Assembly (NCBI GenBank): GCA_020746105.1 | Contig: CM036629.1 | Span: 5,548,501-5,612,500 of the forward strand | Reading direction: 5' to 3' | Source: Trogon surrucura | Lineage: Eukaryota; Chordata; Aves; Trogoniformes; Trogonidae | Length of the DNA: 64,000 nucleotides | Part shown: piece by piece, positions 40,491-50,285 of the stretch | How the letters are laid out: the number at the start of each line of letters is the position of its first letter | Numbering within the stretch: the first letter of the stretch is position 1 | Program-made: the position numbers and the translations under genes | Notes under the pieces: model-generated | What the model was told of the DNA's origin: nothing | The model's database searches: none | The model's input: the letters and a program-made list of their open reading frames with translations, nothing else

Positions 40491-40492
40491 CT

Positions 40493-40508
40493 GTTTTTTT
40501 TTTTTTTC
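40493..40508. repeat. Poly(T) run
   Basis: About 16 consecutive T in unique sequence; no attached SINE or processed pseudogene could be recognised. Confidence 0.8.
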
Positions 40509-43026
40509 TGGACAATTCCACTCCTTTTTGGTGGGCCACCTTTGTTCAGATCAATGTGCTGACGAGGCGTTTCCACCAGAACTGTTAAGAGACTTAACTA
40601 TTGTTACTTCCATTTCCTACTGAAAGACCTAAATGAAAAGTTTATATGTGGTCAGCTTGCTTTTGCTAACACAAAATAGGAATGAATTACCAGGGAATGA
40701 AATGGAGTATTTCAATTTATGCTCTGCAGTGAAGATGTTGCCAAAATTGTATAATACTACAGTGCTTTCAAGGAAACCCGATTAGAGACTGCCCTGGTAA
40801 GGGTAGCTGGCAGGAGCTCAGCCCATGTGTTTGCGCAGCCTTTGTTCCTGTGCACATCATTATGGGTGGACCAAACTTTGTCCTCATATCTGCATCTACG
40901 CCTCTCATAGGAACAGGGAAATAAATAAACTGATTTGTGAGCAGTATTTGACCCTTGGAGAACGACACTCATCTGCTTAAGGCCATTTTCCCACATAAAA
41001 ACAATTTTCAGCAAAGTGATTTAGCGTGTGTTTAATTTGAATGATTTGGCTTAAGTGTCTTTCTGAGTGCTTTATCAAGCTACAGCAATCATCAGCTGCT
41101 TAATAAATATTGGATTAAAGTCTGTAAAGGCAACTACCACATGTATCAGAAAGGCAAGAATGAAAGAGCGTTGCCAGACAGCAAGCTTTTCTGTTTGCCG
41201 TGCGCTACCGTGTTCTTTCAGCTGAAGGACATTTTTCAATGATGCTGGAAATTGCAACACCAATATTATTTTTGACAATAGAAAAATGTAACAGGGACTG
41301 TAATTCTGGCAGTTTTCTGGACTTACACGGTGAAACCTCCCCAGAATTTAATGCTGTTAGAGAAAACTAGGAAAACAAAATTATTAGCCCCAAACACACC
41401 TTAATAGTAGTTGGAATTCAGCAAGATTTTTGGCTATGTGCTGAAATGAAAAATCTGTGCTTTGAATCAGTAGGTGTTTGACGTGCCAGGATATTAGTAA
41501 AATAAATGTTCATTAATGCATAGGAATAAGTAGGTTGGATTTTTAAAATTATCACAACAAAAGCAGAGAAGATAACAAAAATGGTTTTTTGCAAGCATTG
41601 CCACATGTCAATATACTGGTTCATTATGAACAACTTAAAATGGTTGTTTTCAAATGCACAATTAAAAAGCCCCTCCAGTGGTGAGGAAATTCTTCTGGCA
41701 CAGCAGTGACTACAGTAAGTGCCACCAAGAGCATCCCGTTGATTTACGTTCTGAACAGCCCTGCCCAGGTGAGATCTCCGTGCTGAGATACCTTCAGTTC
41801 CCAGGAGCAGGACCAAGTCTCCCAGATGTTTCAGTGACACAGAGTCTTTCCAAGCTATTGAGCAAAGTCAGAGCAAATGTTCAGATTTGAAAAAAAAATC
41901 CCACCAGGCTTTGATACTCTCCTTTGTGTAAGTTTTGAGTGATACATAACATAGTCCTAATAGCAAATTGCTGCCTTCGTATCCACCGAGACATTCAGTG
42001 ATTTATCAGTTTCATAACCTCAGCCACAATTCAGATGATGTACTACAAAGATCCCTGAGCACTATTCAACAGATTCATTTTTCCTTTCATCCTCACAGCC
42101 ACCCCACAGATTTGTTGTCCTTCCTTCCTTCCTTCCTATATCTAGAAAAAATACCTTCTTGTGACCAACTGGAGACAGTCTGAAGTTTTAAAGTTTAAAT
42201 AATCAATTGACAAAATTTTCGTATAATCTGCATATCCTGAGATGATTTGTAGTATGACTGGGTATTTTTTCAAGCGCAAGGTCAGCTCAAACTCCCTGCA
42301 CTTCCACACCGTCTCGCATATATGCAAGGTTAAAGCTTAGCGTAATTTCAGGATCACATGCAAGGAAAGCTCATAGGTGTGCTCACCCTCCCCTGAGGCC
42401 CACCGAGTGGGCGGAACAGGGATGCTGCACCCAGTTCTGCGCTGCCCTCCCACAGCCCAGCGGGCACACGGGCCACGAGACTCAGCCCAGAGCACGGCCA
42501 TAGCACATCCTCAGAGCGGAACAGATCTGTCGGGAGCTTAACAACACAGCATCCTTTTATTAGCGCTCTGTTTTAAAGGCATGCAACAGTGTGTATCTGG
42601 TCTCTGGCGCTACTGTATGAACAGGGATCTGATTGGGAAACATTCTGAGCTTTAACCCACGCCTTGGCCCATGTCACTAAAGGGTACAGCCTGTGTATTG
42701 GATCTAAAGGCTTAAGGAGTTATCAAGTAGTAACGTAGTTATCAAAAAGCTCTGTTTACCATCGCAACAGACTAACAGTAGTTTTGCAGGAGAGTGCAGG
42801 CTTAACTTTGCTTGAAATTCCCAGTACTAAAGACATTATTGTTTCTGTCTGTGGAAGTCGGAAAATAATAAAAAATAGTTTTTCATTCACTTTTCTTCAG
42901 AAAACTTGAGAAAGAGGAGTTACAGATAAGGTGATATCTAGTCCACCATTACTGACAGGAACTACGCTTGCGTGCTCTAGTTCATGTAACTGTGGTTACC
43001 CTAGTTCAGAGGGACACATTTATAGA
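40509..43026. other. Non-coding sequence downstream of DYNLRB2
   Basis: No exon found. A short TTCC repeat lies near 42,120-42,137, and 42,360-42,540 is G+C-rich. The 140-codon minus-strand frame at 41,418-41,840 has no recognisable domain. Confidence 0.55.
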
Positions 43027-43027
43027 T

Positions 43028-43590
43028 AGAATCATAGAATCATAGAACAATTCAGGTTGGAAAAGACCCCGGGATCATTGAGTCCAACCATTAACCCTAC
43101 ACTACAAGTTCACCCCTAAACCATCTCACCCAACAACACATCTAAGCGACACTTAAACACATCCAGGGATGGCGACTCAACCACCTCCCCAGGCAGTCTG
43201 TTCCAGTGTCTGACCACTCTTTCTGTGAAGAATTTCTTCCTAATGTCCAGTCTAAACTTGCCCTGTTGCAACTTGAACCCATTCCCCCTGGTTCTGTCCC
43301 TAATGACCTGTGAGAAGAGACCAGCACCAACCTCTCTACAGTGTCCTTTCAAGTAATTGTAGAGCATGATGAGGTCCCTCCTCAGCCTCCTCTTCATCAA
43401 ACTGAACAGTCCCAGCTCCCTCAATCGCTCCTTGTAAGATCCATTCTCCAGGCCCGTCACCAGCTTTGTCGCCCTCTTCTGCACTCGCTCCAACACCTCG
43501 ATATCCCTCTTATACTGAGGTGCCCAAAACTGATCACAATAGTCAAGGTGTGGCCTCACCAGCGCTGAGTACAGAGGGACAATCACCATG
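43028..43590 (-). mobile_element. CR1 LINE, 5'-truncated, ORF2 C-terminus intact
   Basis: Minus-strand element of about 560 bp ending in ATTCTATG repeats at 43,028-43,050, with an 88-base 3' untranslated tail. The minus frame ending at 43,116 encodes the C-terminal part of CR1 ORF2, downstream of the reverse-transcriptase core: motifs [53 protein letters not shown] and [19 protein letters not shown] follow in family order. No stop or frameshift occurs in about 155 codons, so this is a fairly young copy. Family similarity stops near 43,590, the 5' truncation point; the remaining codons up to 43,682 are flanking DNA. It lies about 100 bp past the DYNLRB2 polyadenylation signal, on the same strand. 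Confidence 0.95.
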
Positions 43591-43711
43591 TGGTCTAAAA
43601 CTTCCCATGAGGTGTGATTTCTCCTCCACATAATTTTAGAAGTGTAAAGAGAATAATTTAATTGCAAGAATAGCTTGAACATCCATTAAAAAGAGTTTTA
43701 AGCCTTTTGCT

Positions 43712-43717
43712 TTATTA
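43712..43717 (-). terminator. DYNLRB2: Polyadenylation signal AATAAA of DYNLRB2
   Basis: AATAAA on the minus strand, 203 bases after the DYNLRB2 stop codon and the first such hexamer downstream. Cleavage would fall about 10-30 bases further, near 43,685-43,700, giving a 3' UTR of about 220-235 bases that ends before the CR1 copy. Confidence 0.7.
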
Positions 43718-43919
43718 TTGCTCTTCTGAGTATACAATATTTTGATATAAGCATTGTGATTTGCTCAAGCACAAATTGATAGTTGCAGCGGAGAAATTTA
43801 AATTTGCAACATTTCAGTCATGACAGTTACCCTCCATGTGAAATTACTTAGTGCTATGTTGGATATTAAATATCAACAAGAACTACATCACTATCTCTAA
43901 AAGTATTGCCAAAGTAGGA

Positions 43920-43963
43920 CTATTCACATGGGTTCTGAATAACGATCAGGAGACACTCGTTAT
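43920..43963 (-). CDS. DYNLRB2: DYNLRB2 exon 4 (terminal coding exon)
   Basis: Acceptor TTTTTGCAG ends at 43,964. The 44 coding bases complete a split Asp codon, encode [13 protein letters not shown] and end in TAG at 43,922-43,920. This is the last beta strand of the Roadblock fold. The phase (one base carried from exon 3) fits exactly. The exon is too short to be found by length alone and was located by searching for the conserved IVIQNPCE ending. Confidence 0.95.
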
Positions 43964-46900
43964 CTGCAAAAAGATATTAAAATGTTTAGTTAAGATATTT
44001 TATCTTACTTCCCAATAAATACTCTTTATTCATCTATTCTTCTCCAACTTTTTGTTTATAAAACATACAAAAAAGCAATGCATTTCTATAACAAACACAT
44101 AGAAAATGTAAGCACTTTGTACAAAAATCTGCAATTACAGATAAAAAACCCCTATATCATAAAGCTTAACTATACCATATTAAAACTATTTTAGTAAGCA
44201 GTAGATTTGCTTTCAAGAAGCTATAAAGGTATTTAAACAAAATGAAAAAAAAAAAATCACAAGATAAGCACCTGGAAGCTCACACTTGTAATAATAAAAA
44301 ACTTTTGACATCTGTAGCCTCTTCTGCAGGTGCAGAGAACTTCTCTCAGTTCAGTAGCAAGTTTATTCAGAATTGAGAACCCCATTTAGACATGAGAAAA
44401 AGCAGAAGAGATTTGAATAGACTTCTACAATGGATAAATTCTAAGCCTGCCAGACTTCTCCTACTAATTCTATAAGCCCGAGGGAGTTTTGGAAACAATT
44501 CAGTTGGGTAGCTATTTAACGTTATCTATTTGAAATGAAACATTTCTTGAAAGTATCCAGTGAATGTAGTAGAGTTGTGTCTGGTTTGGAGCATTAAGAA
44601 GCTGCTCTCCTGCATTGTCACCCTCATCCAACTTCATATAAATCACAGGTGGTTCATTTGCCACATTCCGTTACATTAAAATACAATCAAGCCTCTGAAC
44701 AACCTAATCTCCTCCCTGTTAGCAAAAAAGCTTCAGGTTTCATACCACTTCTTTTCGGGTCAACATGCTTTTATAGTTACTAATCAAAAAGTCACCTCTA
44801 AAAAATAAGTGAAGGGCAAATACCAAATAAGAATCAAGTGCATCAGTTTAAATCAATGAGCAAAAAAACATGATTTAAAAAATGTATTAGGTTTATACTC
44901 CAAAATAGAAACTAAACTAAAATTTTAATCTCGCTACTAGCTGATGACTAATGTTAATGGTTAATGACAGTGCCAGATTTCTTTCAAACATCCTGGCTTC
45001 ATAGCAGCATTATAAATAATTCCAGTGAGGCGAGGTAAGGCATAGCTAGTGCAGCACCTCCACTCTACAGCTGCTGCAAACCCAGCAGCAGCAGACTGCG
45101 CCAGGGAGGGCTGCCCGTCCCTGCCAGCTCAGAGCCAGCGTCCTCCCCTGCAGCCATGCTGAGGAGATCCCCGAAGCTTCCTCTCTGTTCTGCACGCCCT
45201 TGTTGGCCATTGCTGTCAAAATCCTGCAGACCATTCGTCTCCCAGTTAGCCCCAACCAAGCACTGCCACTTTGCCCTATTCCCCTGGTACTGGTAATTGA
45301 CTGCTAATATTTATGTTTAACATAACACAAGAGGGAAACTAATTGCAATATCCCCCTGACTGCTTTAAGAACAATCACAGTTACTGTGTTGGTGATAATA
45401 CTGCCATACCACACGCACACACGTGCACACGCACACACAGGCACACGCACACGCTCATGCAAACACGTGCACACGCACACACATGTACACGTACGCACAC
45501 GCTCACACACGCTCGCACACACGCACACACACGCATGCAAATGCACACACACGTACGCAAACGCACACACACACACAAATGCACACGCACACACACGCAC
45601 ATGCACGTCCACATGCACACACACGCACACACGTGTGCATACACATGCACACACATGCATGCGCACGCACGTGCACACACACACACATGCACATGCACAC
45701 AGAGGCACATGAACATACACGCATGCAACCACACGCACGCACTCACGCGCACACATATGCACACATGCAGACATGCACACACACGTGTACACACACACAC
45801 ACACGCTCACACGCAGACGCTCACACGCACACAGGCACACGCATGCACACGCATGCACATGCACACACATTCACATGCACACGCATGCACATGCACACAC
45901 ATGCACACACATTCACATGCACACGCACACGCACAGACACGCACACGCACGCACCCACGCACACACATGCACATACACAACTTTCCTTTGTGAAAACTCA
46001 CAGAAGCCAGAACACTAAGCAGGCCTAGACTCGCTTATTTCCAAGCTTGAATGCTACAAATGCTGCATATACAAATCCTAACACATCTGGCTATGTGGTT
46101 ATATCTTCACACAGTTATTTTCAAATTGCATTTTCTATGGTAGCCTTATTTCTGAAGAATTAAAACAAACTTAAAAGGACATACAATTCTATTGTTATTT
46201 CAATAGTAATATTACCTGGAGCTATCATAATTTCGTGTTTCTTTGATCTTATCCTAAGAAAGGTTAGATCATTCTGAGGATCGATTTCTCTCACTGCGCT
46301 TCGAGCTTTCGTGGTGAGCTGATGAAAAAGACCTGCATACTGGACTGATGTAGAGTTATCAACAGTTGTTCTTACTGGAATTCCTGCAAACAAATAATTT
46401 TCTAATAAACAGTCAATTAAGTTGCATATTCTTCATATACAGCAGATCATAAGAGAGAAAACAAGGATTTAATAGTATTTTTCTGTTTTGAGGCAGAAAG
46501 GAGTTGTGTTGATTTCTGGTATCTATATGTTTAAAGTATAATTGATGTTCATCAGTGGCAATTAAACATTGAGTAGCCTTACGAAATGTTTGAAGGAGTC
46601 TAACTGCTGTTCAAGGCTCTTAAATTCCTCTTGGATTCCATTCTGTAGCATTTAACCAGTCATGGAGCTTTATGAGTTTCAACACTGTCACCGAGTTTGT
46701 ATCTTGGCTGCAGGAATCTAACCCACACTTGAATTACAGCATTTGGTACATGCAGCGATAGGATTTACTCGTTCCTGGTGAAATACCAAGAGCAGTCGAA
46801 GGGCAGAAGTGGGATGTTTGCATGTGGGAAGCAGAACCACCCTTGAAACAAACCCTTCCAATTAATGGCAAAATACTGACTATTTGTAGTACACAGTGTA

Positions 46901-49900
46901 TTGATTCCAACCATTAAAAATACGACCACATAAGTCAAGATTAATTTTTGATGATTTAATGTGTAACTGTTTATCAGTGATTTGTCAGATCACGCTTTTT
47001 GTGTTAGTAGGCTAACAGGTGAAATTAAAAACAGGGTTCGCAGTAATCCTACAAGTGTAAAACTGTTTAGCTTTAATAAGCTTGTTTCACTAATAAAAAA
47101 TTTATTTGACCTACTAACAAAGACAATGGCTTACAAGCTGGCAAGGCATTTTTCTCTTTGCATACATTTGTATTGTGTCTCCAGATGGACAGGATAGGAA
47201 TACAAAAAAAGTTAGATGAATTAAGTTGCAGAGTTTGATTACGAAAGAAGAATTAACATGCAACAACAGCAAATGGCAGGTAAAGAATTAGAGGCAAGGG
47301 AGTAAAAGAAATAACAGAAACACCTCAGATATTAGACTATTCCATAATTTTCCTATGAAAGTGTTATTTGAATCACTTGAAACCTGTGCCATCACGTGAG
47401 AAATAATTCTGCATTGGTAGGATGTGTATCGCAGGGAAGTGTACAGTATGACCCAGTACATCTTTTGTGTTTCATGTTTATTACACAGAGATTGAAACTG
47501 ATGTTTTAATGGAAAAAAAACAGGTGTTCTCAAGCACTGCATTAGCCTGAAAATATCTGTATAATCACAGCATTATACAGTAAGTCACTTAGAAGCAGCA
47601 ATGAATTAGTGTCAAGTTTATATGACCTTGTATATAAATGATTGCTTCAACAAATAGAGCACTTTTAATGAAAATGGTAAATGTTAAATGATCCTCCAAG
47701 GTCTAATAATAACATGAAAATGAGTTGACACTAGTGACACCCTTAGATTAAAGCTGAGCTATGCTTACTTTAGGACAAATTCTCTTTGCCTCTGCCACCC
47801 AAATTAAAGAAAGGCAAATAAATCCTTCATTAGAAATGCTGTAGCGTGATCCTTCTCAACTGTGAAGGATGGCGACTATTTATAAGATTTTCTGGATGAA
47901 GAAGGTACACTTAGCATAGGTTTCAATGAAAAAAATCAACTATAAGCATTAAAATGCCAGGCAGTATTTCTATCAGGAATCTTTAATTTGCTATTTCACC
48001 TTTATACTATTATTCCTAAGTGTACCCACACTATTACAAAAATCCTAGTAAAAGACACCTGTTTCTGTTAGTGAAGAACAGAGGGTCTCATCTTTTCATG
48101 GAACCTGATCAGCCTAGGAAACCTCACAACTGCACCACCGGCTCGAGTATTTTTACTGTGATTAATTTAAGTTGTACACTCGTTTGAAATGTTTCAGGAT
48201 AAAGGGAAATTAACTTTCTACAGAAAGATGTGAAGTAATTAGATTGACCAGTGCTAATCATGGCTATTTAGAGATGTTACAAAAACTTAAAACTACACAC
48301 CTAGTTTGAGGTTTAGTTTATGGAACCTAACTTCTTGGTACTTTGAAGGCATTCTCATGCATATTCTTCTTGTACTCACATCTGGTGTTGAAACATTTCT
48401 GAGCGATAAACTAAAACAAAATTCCTGCACTAGTCTTGTCTATCAGCTTCAGTCTAGTCACACATTCTACAGGTTTGTGAGGATGAGGAAGAAGGACACA
48501 GGGGGTGTTGTATCTTGCTGTGAATAGTCTAATGTGCGAAAAAACCAAAGTGGAATGTTCTTCCTCCTTTGCAAATCAAAGGTGAGACAGAAGGAATCCA
48601 AAATAGCCTTTTTAAAAGCGTGCCGTTGTCCTAACCCTGCACAGGCGTATCTTAGTACCTTAGTACCACAAAATGACCACAGGTATGGATGGACCGGAGC
48701 AGTACACCTGACTGGGAAAGCATACCTGACCAACGTGTTGCCAAGGAGTCAACTGTTTCAAGTAACAGAACATAAGAAAACTTGGTTATTTTTCCATTAG
48801 ATTACAGCGTGGTTTTGCCTTGAGAACTATATCGGTCTGCAAGCTCAAAAAGGATCATTTGTGTTATCTAAGTGCTTGATTTTGTTCACGTCTCGTTTGC
48901 AGCTTAGTCCAAGGACTCATTGGATCAAGTCACATTCTATTTACTGAAACAGAATACAGAAATGGCTGGAGCAGTACTTGTTGGGAAACTGGGCTGCCTT
49001 TCAGCTCAGTGAACAGCCACGTCTAGACATGAGCACGTGCAGGCACAAAGCAGCTTTTCAGTTTCTATTTGCCAGGCTGTGCACTTCTCTCTTGACCTGC
49101 AACATCTATATTGTGAACAAAAGCACGTTTTACGTAACACTTCCAGGCACACAAATGAAATTGTCCCCATTTTCTAAAGACTAAATAACATTTAGGCTTC
49201 CTTCTTAGTATTCATGCCTTCTGTTGCTTACAGCTGCAAGCACAATAGATTTTTTGGGGTATTGGAAAAGTGACGGAGGTCAACTAAATTATGGGCAAGG
49301 CAAATAGAGTGGTCTTTTTTTTTCTTTTTGTTTTGGTAAAAGAATGATTAAAACAGATTAACCTGAGAAGTCTAGCTTCTGAAAATGGATTTCTGTGACT
49401 AGTTTTGCTTTTGGCTTGCAACCTTCAGGGTCACAGACAAAGCTGGTCATGAAACGTGCTGGTTCTCCTGTGAGCACACCCCACATTGCCATGGAAAGGG
49501 CTTGTGAGTATTTAGCAGGACCAAGGTGTGTCTCCCACAGAAGGCCACCTTTGGTCAGTAGATATTTTTCTCCCCATGTTTTTTGTTCTATTACAACTTT
49601 TCAAATGAAGAGGGTGAGAATAGTGAGTTTTCTTGCATAAACAAGGGATTTTGGACTAAAAAATTGCCTGCAAAAGCAACGGCTTCTCCCTGTCTATAAC
49701 ATTCGAGGTATCATTCTGGAAGACAGTTTAGTTAAACGAGGGGAGTAAGTAACAACTAAAGGAAGATGGATACTTCCAGTTATTTCTTCAGAGAAGGCTT
49801 TTGTCAAGGCTCTTGACTTTTTTGCTTTCCATTAACTTGAATGGGAAAGTGCGTCCCATGGAGAGCTCCCAGCTCCTGCCTTCAGGTGATCCGCACATCC

Positions 49901-50247
49901 CTGCGCAATCGCGCCCGGCGAGGGCATCGCCTCCCCTGCCGCTGCCAGGTTTGTCCCGGAGGAAGCGGGGGGCGCTTTACCTTCGGCGTTCGTGACGATA
50001 GTCGCGATCACCCCTCCGTGAGCCTCAATCCTCTTGAGGGTTTCCTCCACTTCAGCCTGTGAGGAGAGAGGACACCAGAGCACCCTCGCTGCCACCGCAG
50101 CTCCCGCCCCGCGGCGAGCGCGGGCCTCGGCGAGGAGGCCGCGGGGCCGCCGTGCCCGAGAGCCACCCCGGGGCTCTGCCCGCCCGTCCCGTTCCCCTCT
50201 TAAGACCCCCGTTGCCGCTGGCCGGGCGGGCGCAGCGCCATTACCAT
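43920..50247 (-). CDS. DYNLRB2: DYNLRB2, dynein light chain roadblock-type 2 (four exons, complete)
   Basis: Small accessory light chain that dimerises on the dynein intermediate chains, in cytoplasmic dynein 1 and in the dynein 2 motor for retrograde intraflagellar transport. Four exons (50,247-50,245; 50,056-49,981; 46,383-46,216; 43,963-43,920) join with GT-AG introns and matching phases into exactly 96 codons plus TAG, the normal family length. The whole protein is one Roadblock/LC7 domain. It starts [42 protein letters not shown] and [10 protein letters not shown] follow. KKHEIM and the NPCE end favour DYNLRB2 over DYNLRB1, which to my knowledge has KKNEIM and NPTE. Residue 86 is Cys where family members I know have Tyr. 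The promoter is a CpG island with an RFX-like site, fitting expression in ciliated cells. Confidence 0.95.
43964..46215 (-). other. DYNLRB2: DYNLRB2 intron 3
   Basis: 2,252-bp GT-AG intron (donor GTAATA). It contains the large CA/CG/TG repeat at 45,411-45,979; the rest is AT-rich sequence without a recognisable element, plus a G+C-richer patch near 45,050-45,270. Confidence 0.9.
45411..45979. repeat. Long interrupted (CA)n/(CACG)n/(CATG)n repeat
   Basis: About 570 bases of almost uninterrupted alternating purine-pyrimidine sequence built from ACAC, ACGC and ATGC steps on the plus strand. In the DYNLRB2 pre-mRNA it reads as UG/GUGUGC-rich. The variants (GCACAC, ACGCAC, CATGCACA) recur in higher-order runs, suggesting slippage plus local duplication. 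Breaks in the alternation are short (GCTC, AGGC). The very long open frames seen here on both strands, rich in His-Thr or Cys-Val, are products of the repeat, not genes. Confidence 0.97.
46216..46383 (-). CDS. DYNLRB2: DYNLRB2 exon 3
   Basis: 168 bases between acceptor TTTGCAG (ending 46,384) and donor GTAATA (starting 46,215). It starts by completing the split Gly codon and encodes [17 protein letters not shown] through EIMIAP, the bulk of the Roadblock/LC7 domain. The reading frame is unbroken and phases match both neighbours. Confidence 0.97.
46384..49980 (-). other. DYNLRB2: DYNLRB2 intron 2
   Basis: 3,597-bp GT-AG intron (donor GTAAAG). No exon, transposon or notable repeat recognised beyond short A and T runs. 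Open frames up to 88 codons on both strands have no recognisable features. Confidence 0.85.
49981..50056 (-). CDS. DYNLRB2: DYNLRB2 exon 2
   Basis: 76 bases. Acceptor CTCCTCACAG ends at 50,057 and donor GTAAAG starts at 49,980. Encodes [20 protein letters not shown] followed by VTNAE and the first base of a split Gly codon. The conserved N-terminal helix EVEETLKRI fixes the frame. An unspliced minus-strand frame starts further upstream with MAARVLW, but the family protein starts MAEVEE, so splicing from exon 1 is the better model. Confidence 0.95.
50245..50247 (-). CDS. DYNLRB2: DYNLRB2 exon 1 coding part (initiator ATG only)
   Basis: The ATG is followed directly by donor GTAATG, so exon 1 contributes only the start codon and the frame continues as GCT GAA in exon 2 after a 188-bp intron. 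This gives the family N-terminus MAEVEE. The 5' UTR lies above 50,247; its start cannot be placed from sequence. Confidence 0.85.
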
Positions 50248-50261
50248 GGCCCGGCCGCGCC

Positions 50262-50271
50262 GTTGCTATGG
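50262..50271 (+). promoter_or_regulatory. DYNLRB2: RFX half X-box at the DYNLRB2 start
   Basis: GTTGCTATGG agrees with the left half and centre of the X-box GTTRCCATGGYAAC, with a Y-for-C change RFX factors often tolerate; the right half is degenerate. It lies about 15 bases upstream of the initiator ATG. The match is seen; function is inferred from known RFX control of ciliary dynein genes. Confidence 0.45.
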
Positions 50272-50275
50272 AGCG

Positions 50276-50285
50276 GCGGAAGTGA
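50276..50285 (+). promoter_or_regulatory. ETS/GABPA-type site with CRE-like half
   Basis: CGGAAGTGAC matches the ETS core CGGAAGTG and runs into TGACG, a CRE half-site. Such sites are common at CpG-island, TATA-less and bidirectional promoters. It is four bases from the RFX-like element. Confidence 0.45.

Noticed and set aside
43341..43568. 75-codon plus-strand frame
   Set aside because: Antisense shadow of the CR1 ORF2 fragment.
45343..46028. Open frames of about 140-216 codons on both strands (His-Thr-rich or Cys-Val-rich)
   Set aside because: Pure translation of the CA/CG/TG repeat inside DYNLRB2 intron 3; a repeat without stop codons is open in several frames.
49832..50095. Minus-strand frame with start MAARVLW running through DYNLRB2 exon 2
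   Set aside because: Reads through the intron 1 acceptor and the exon 2 donor; only 49,981-50,056 is coding in the family-consistent model.
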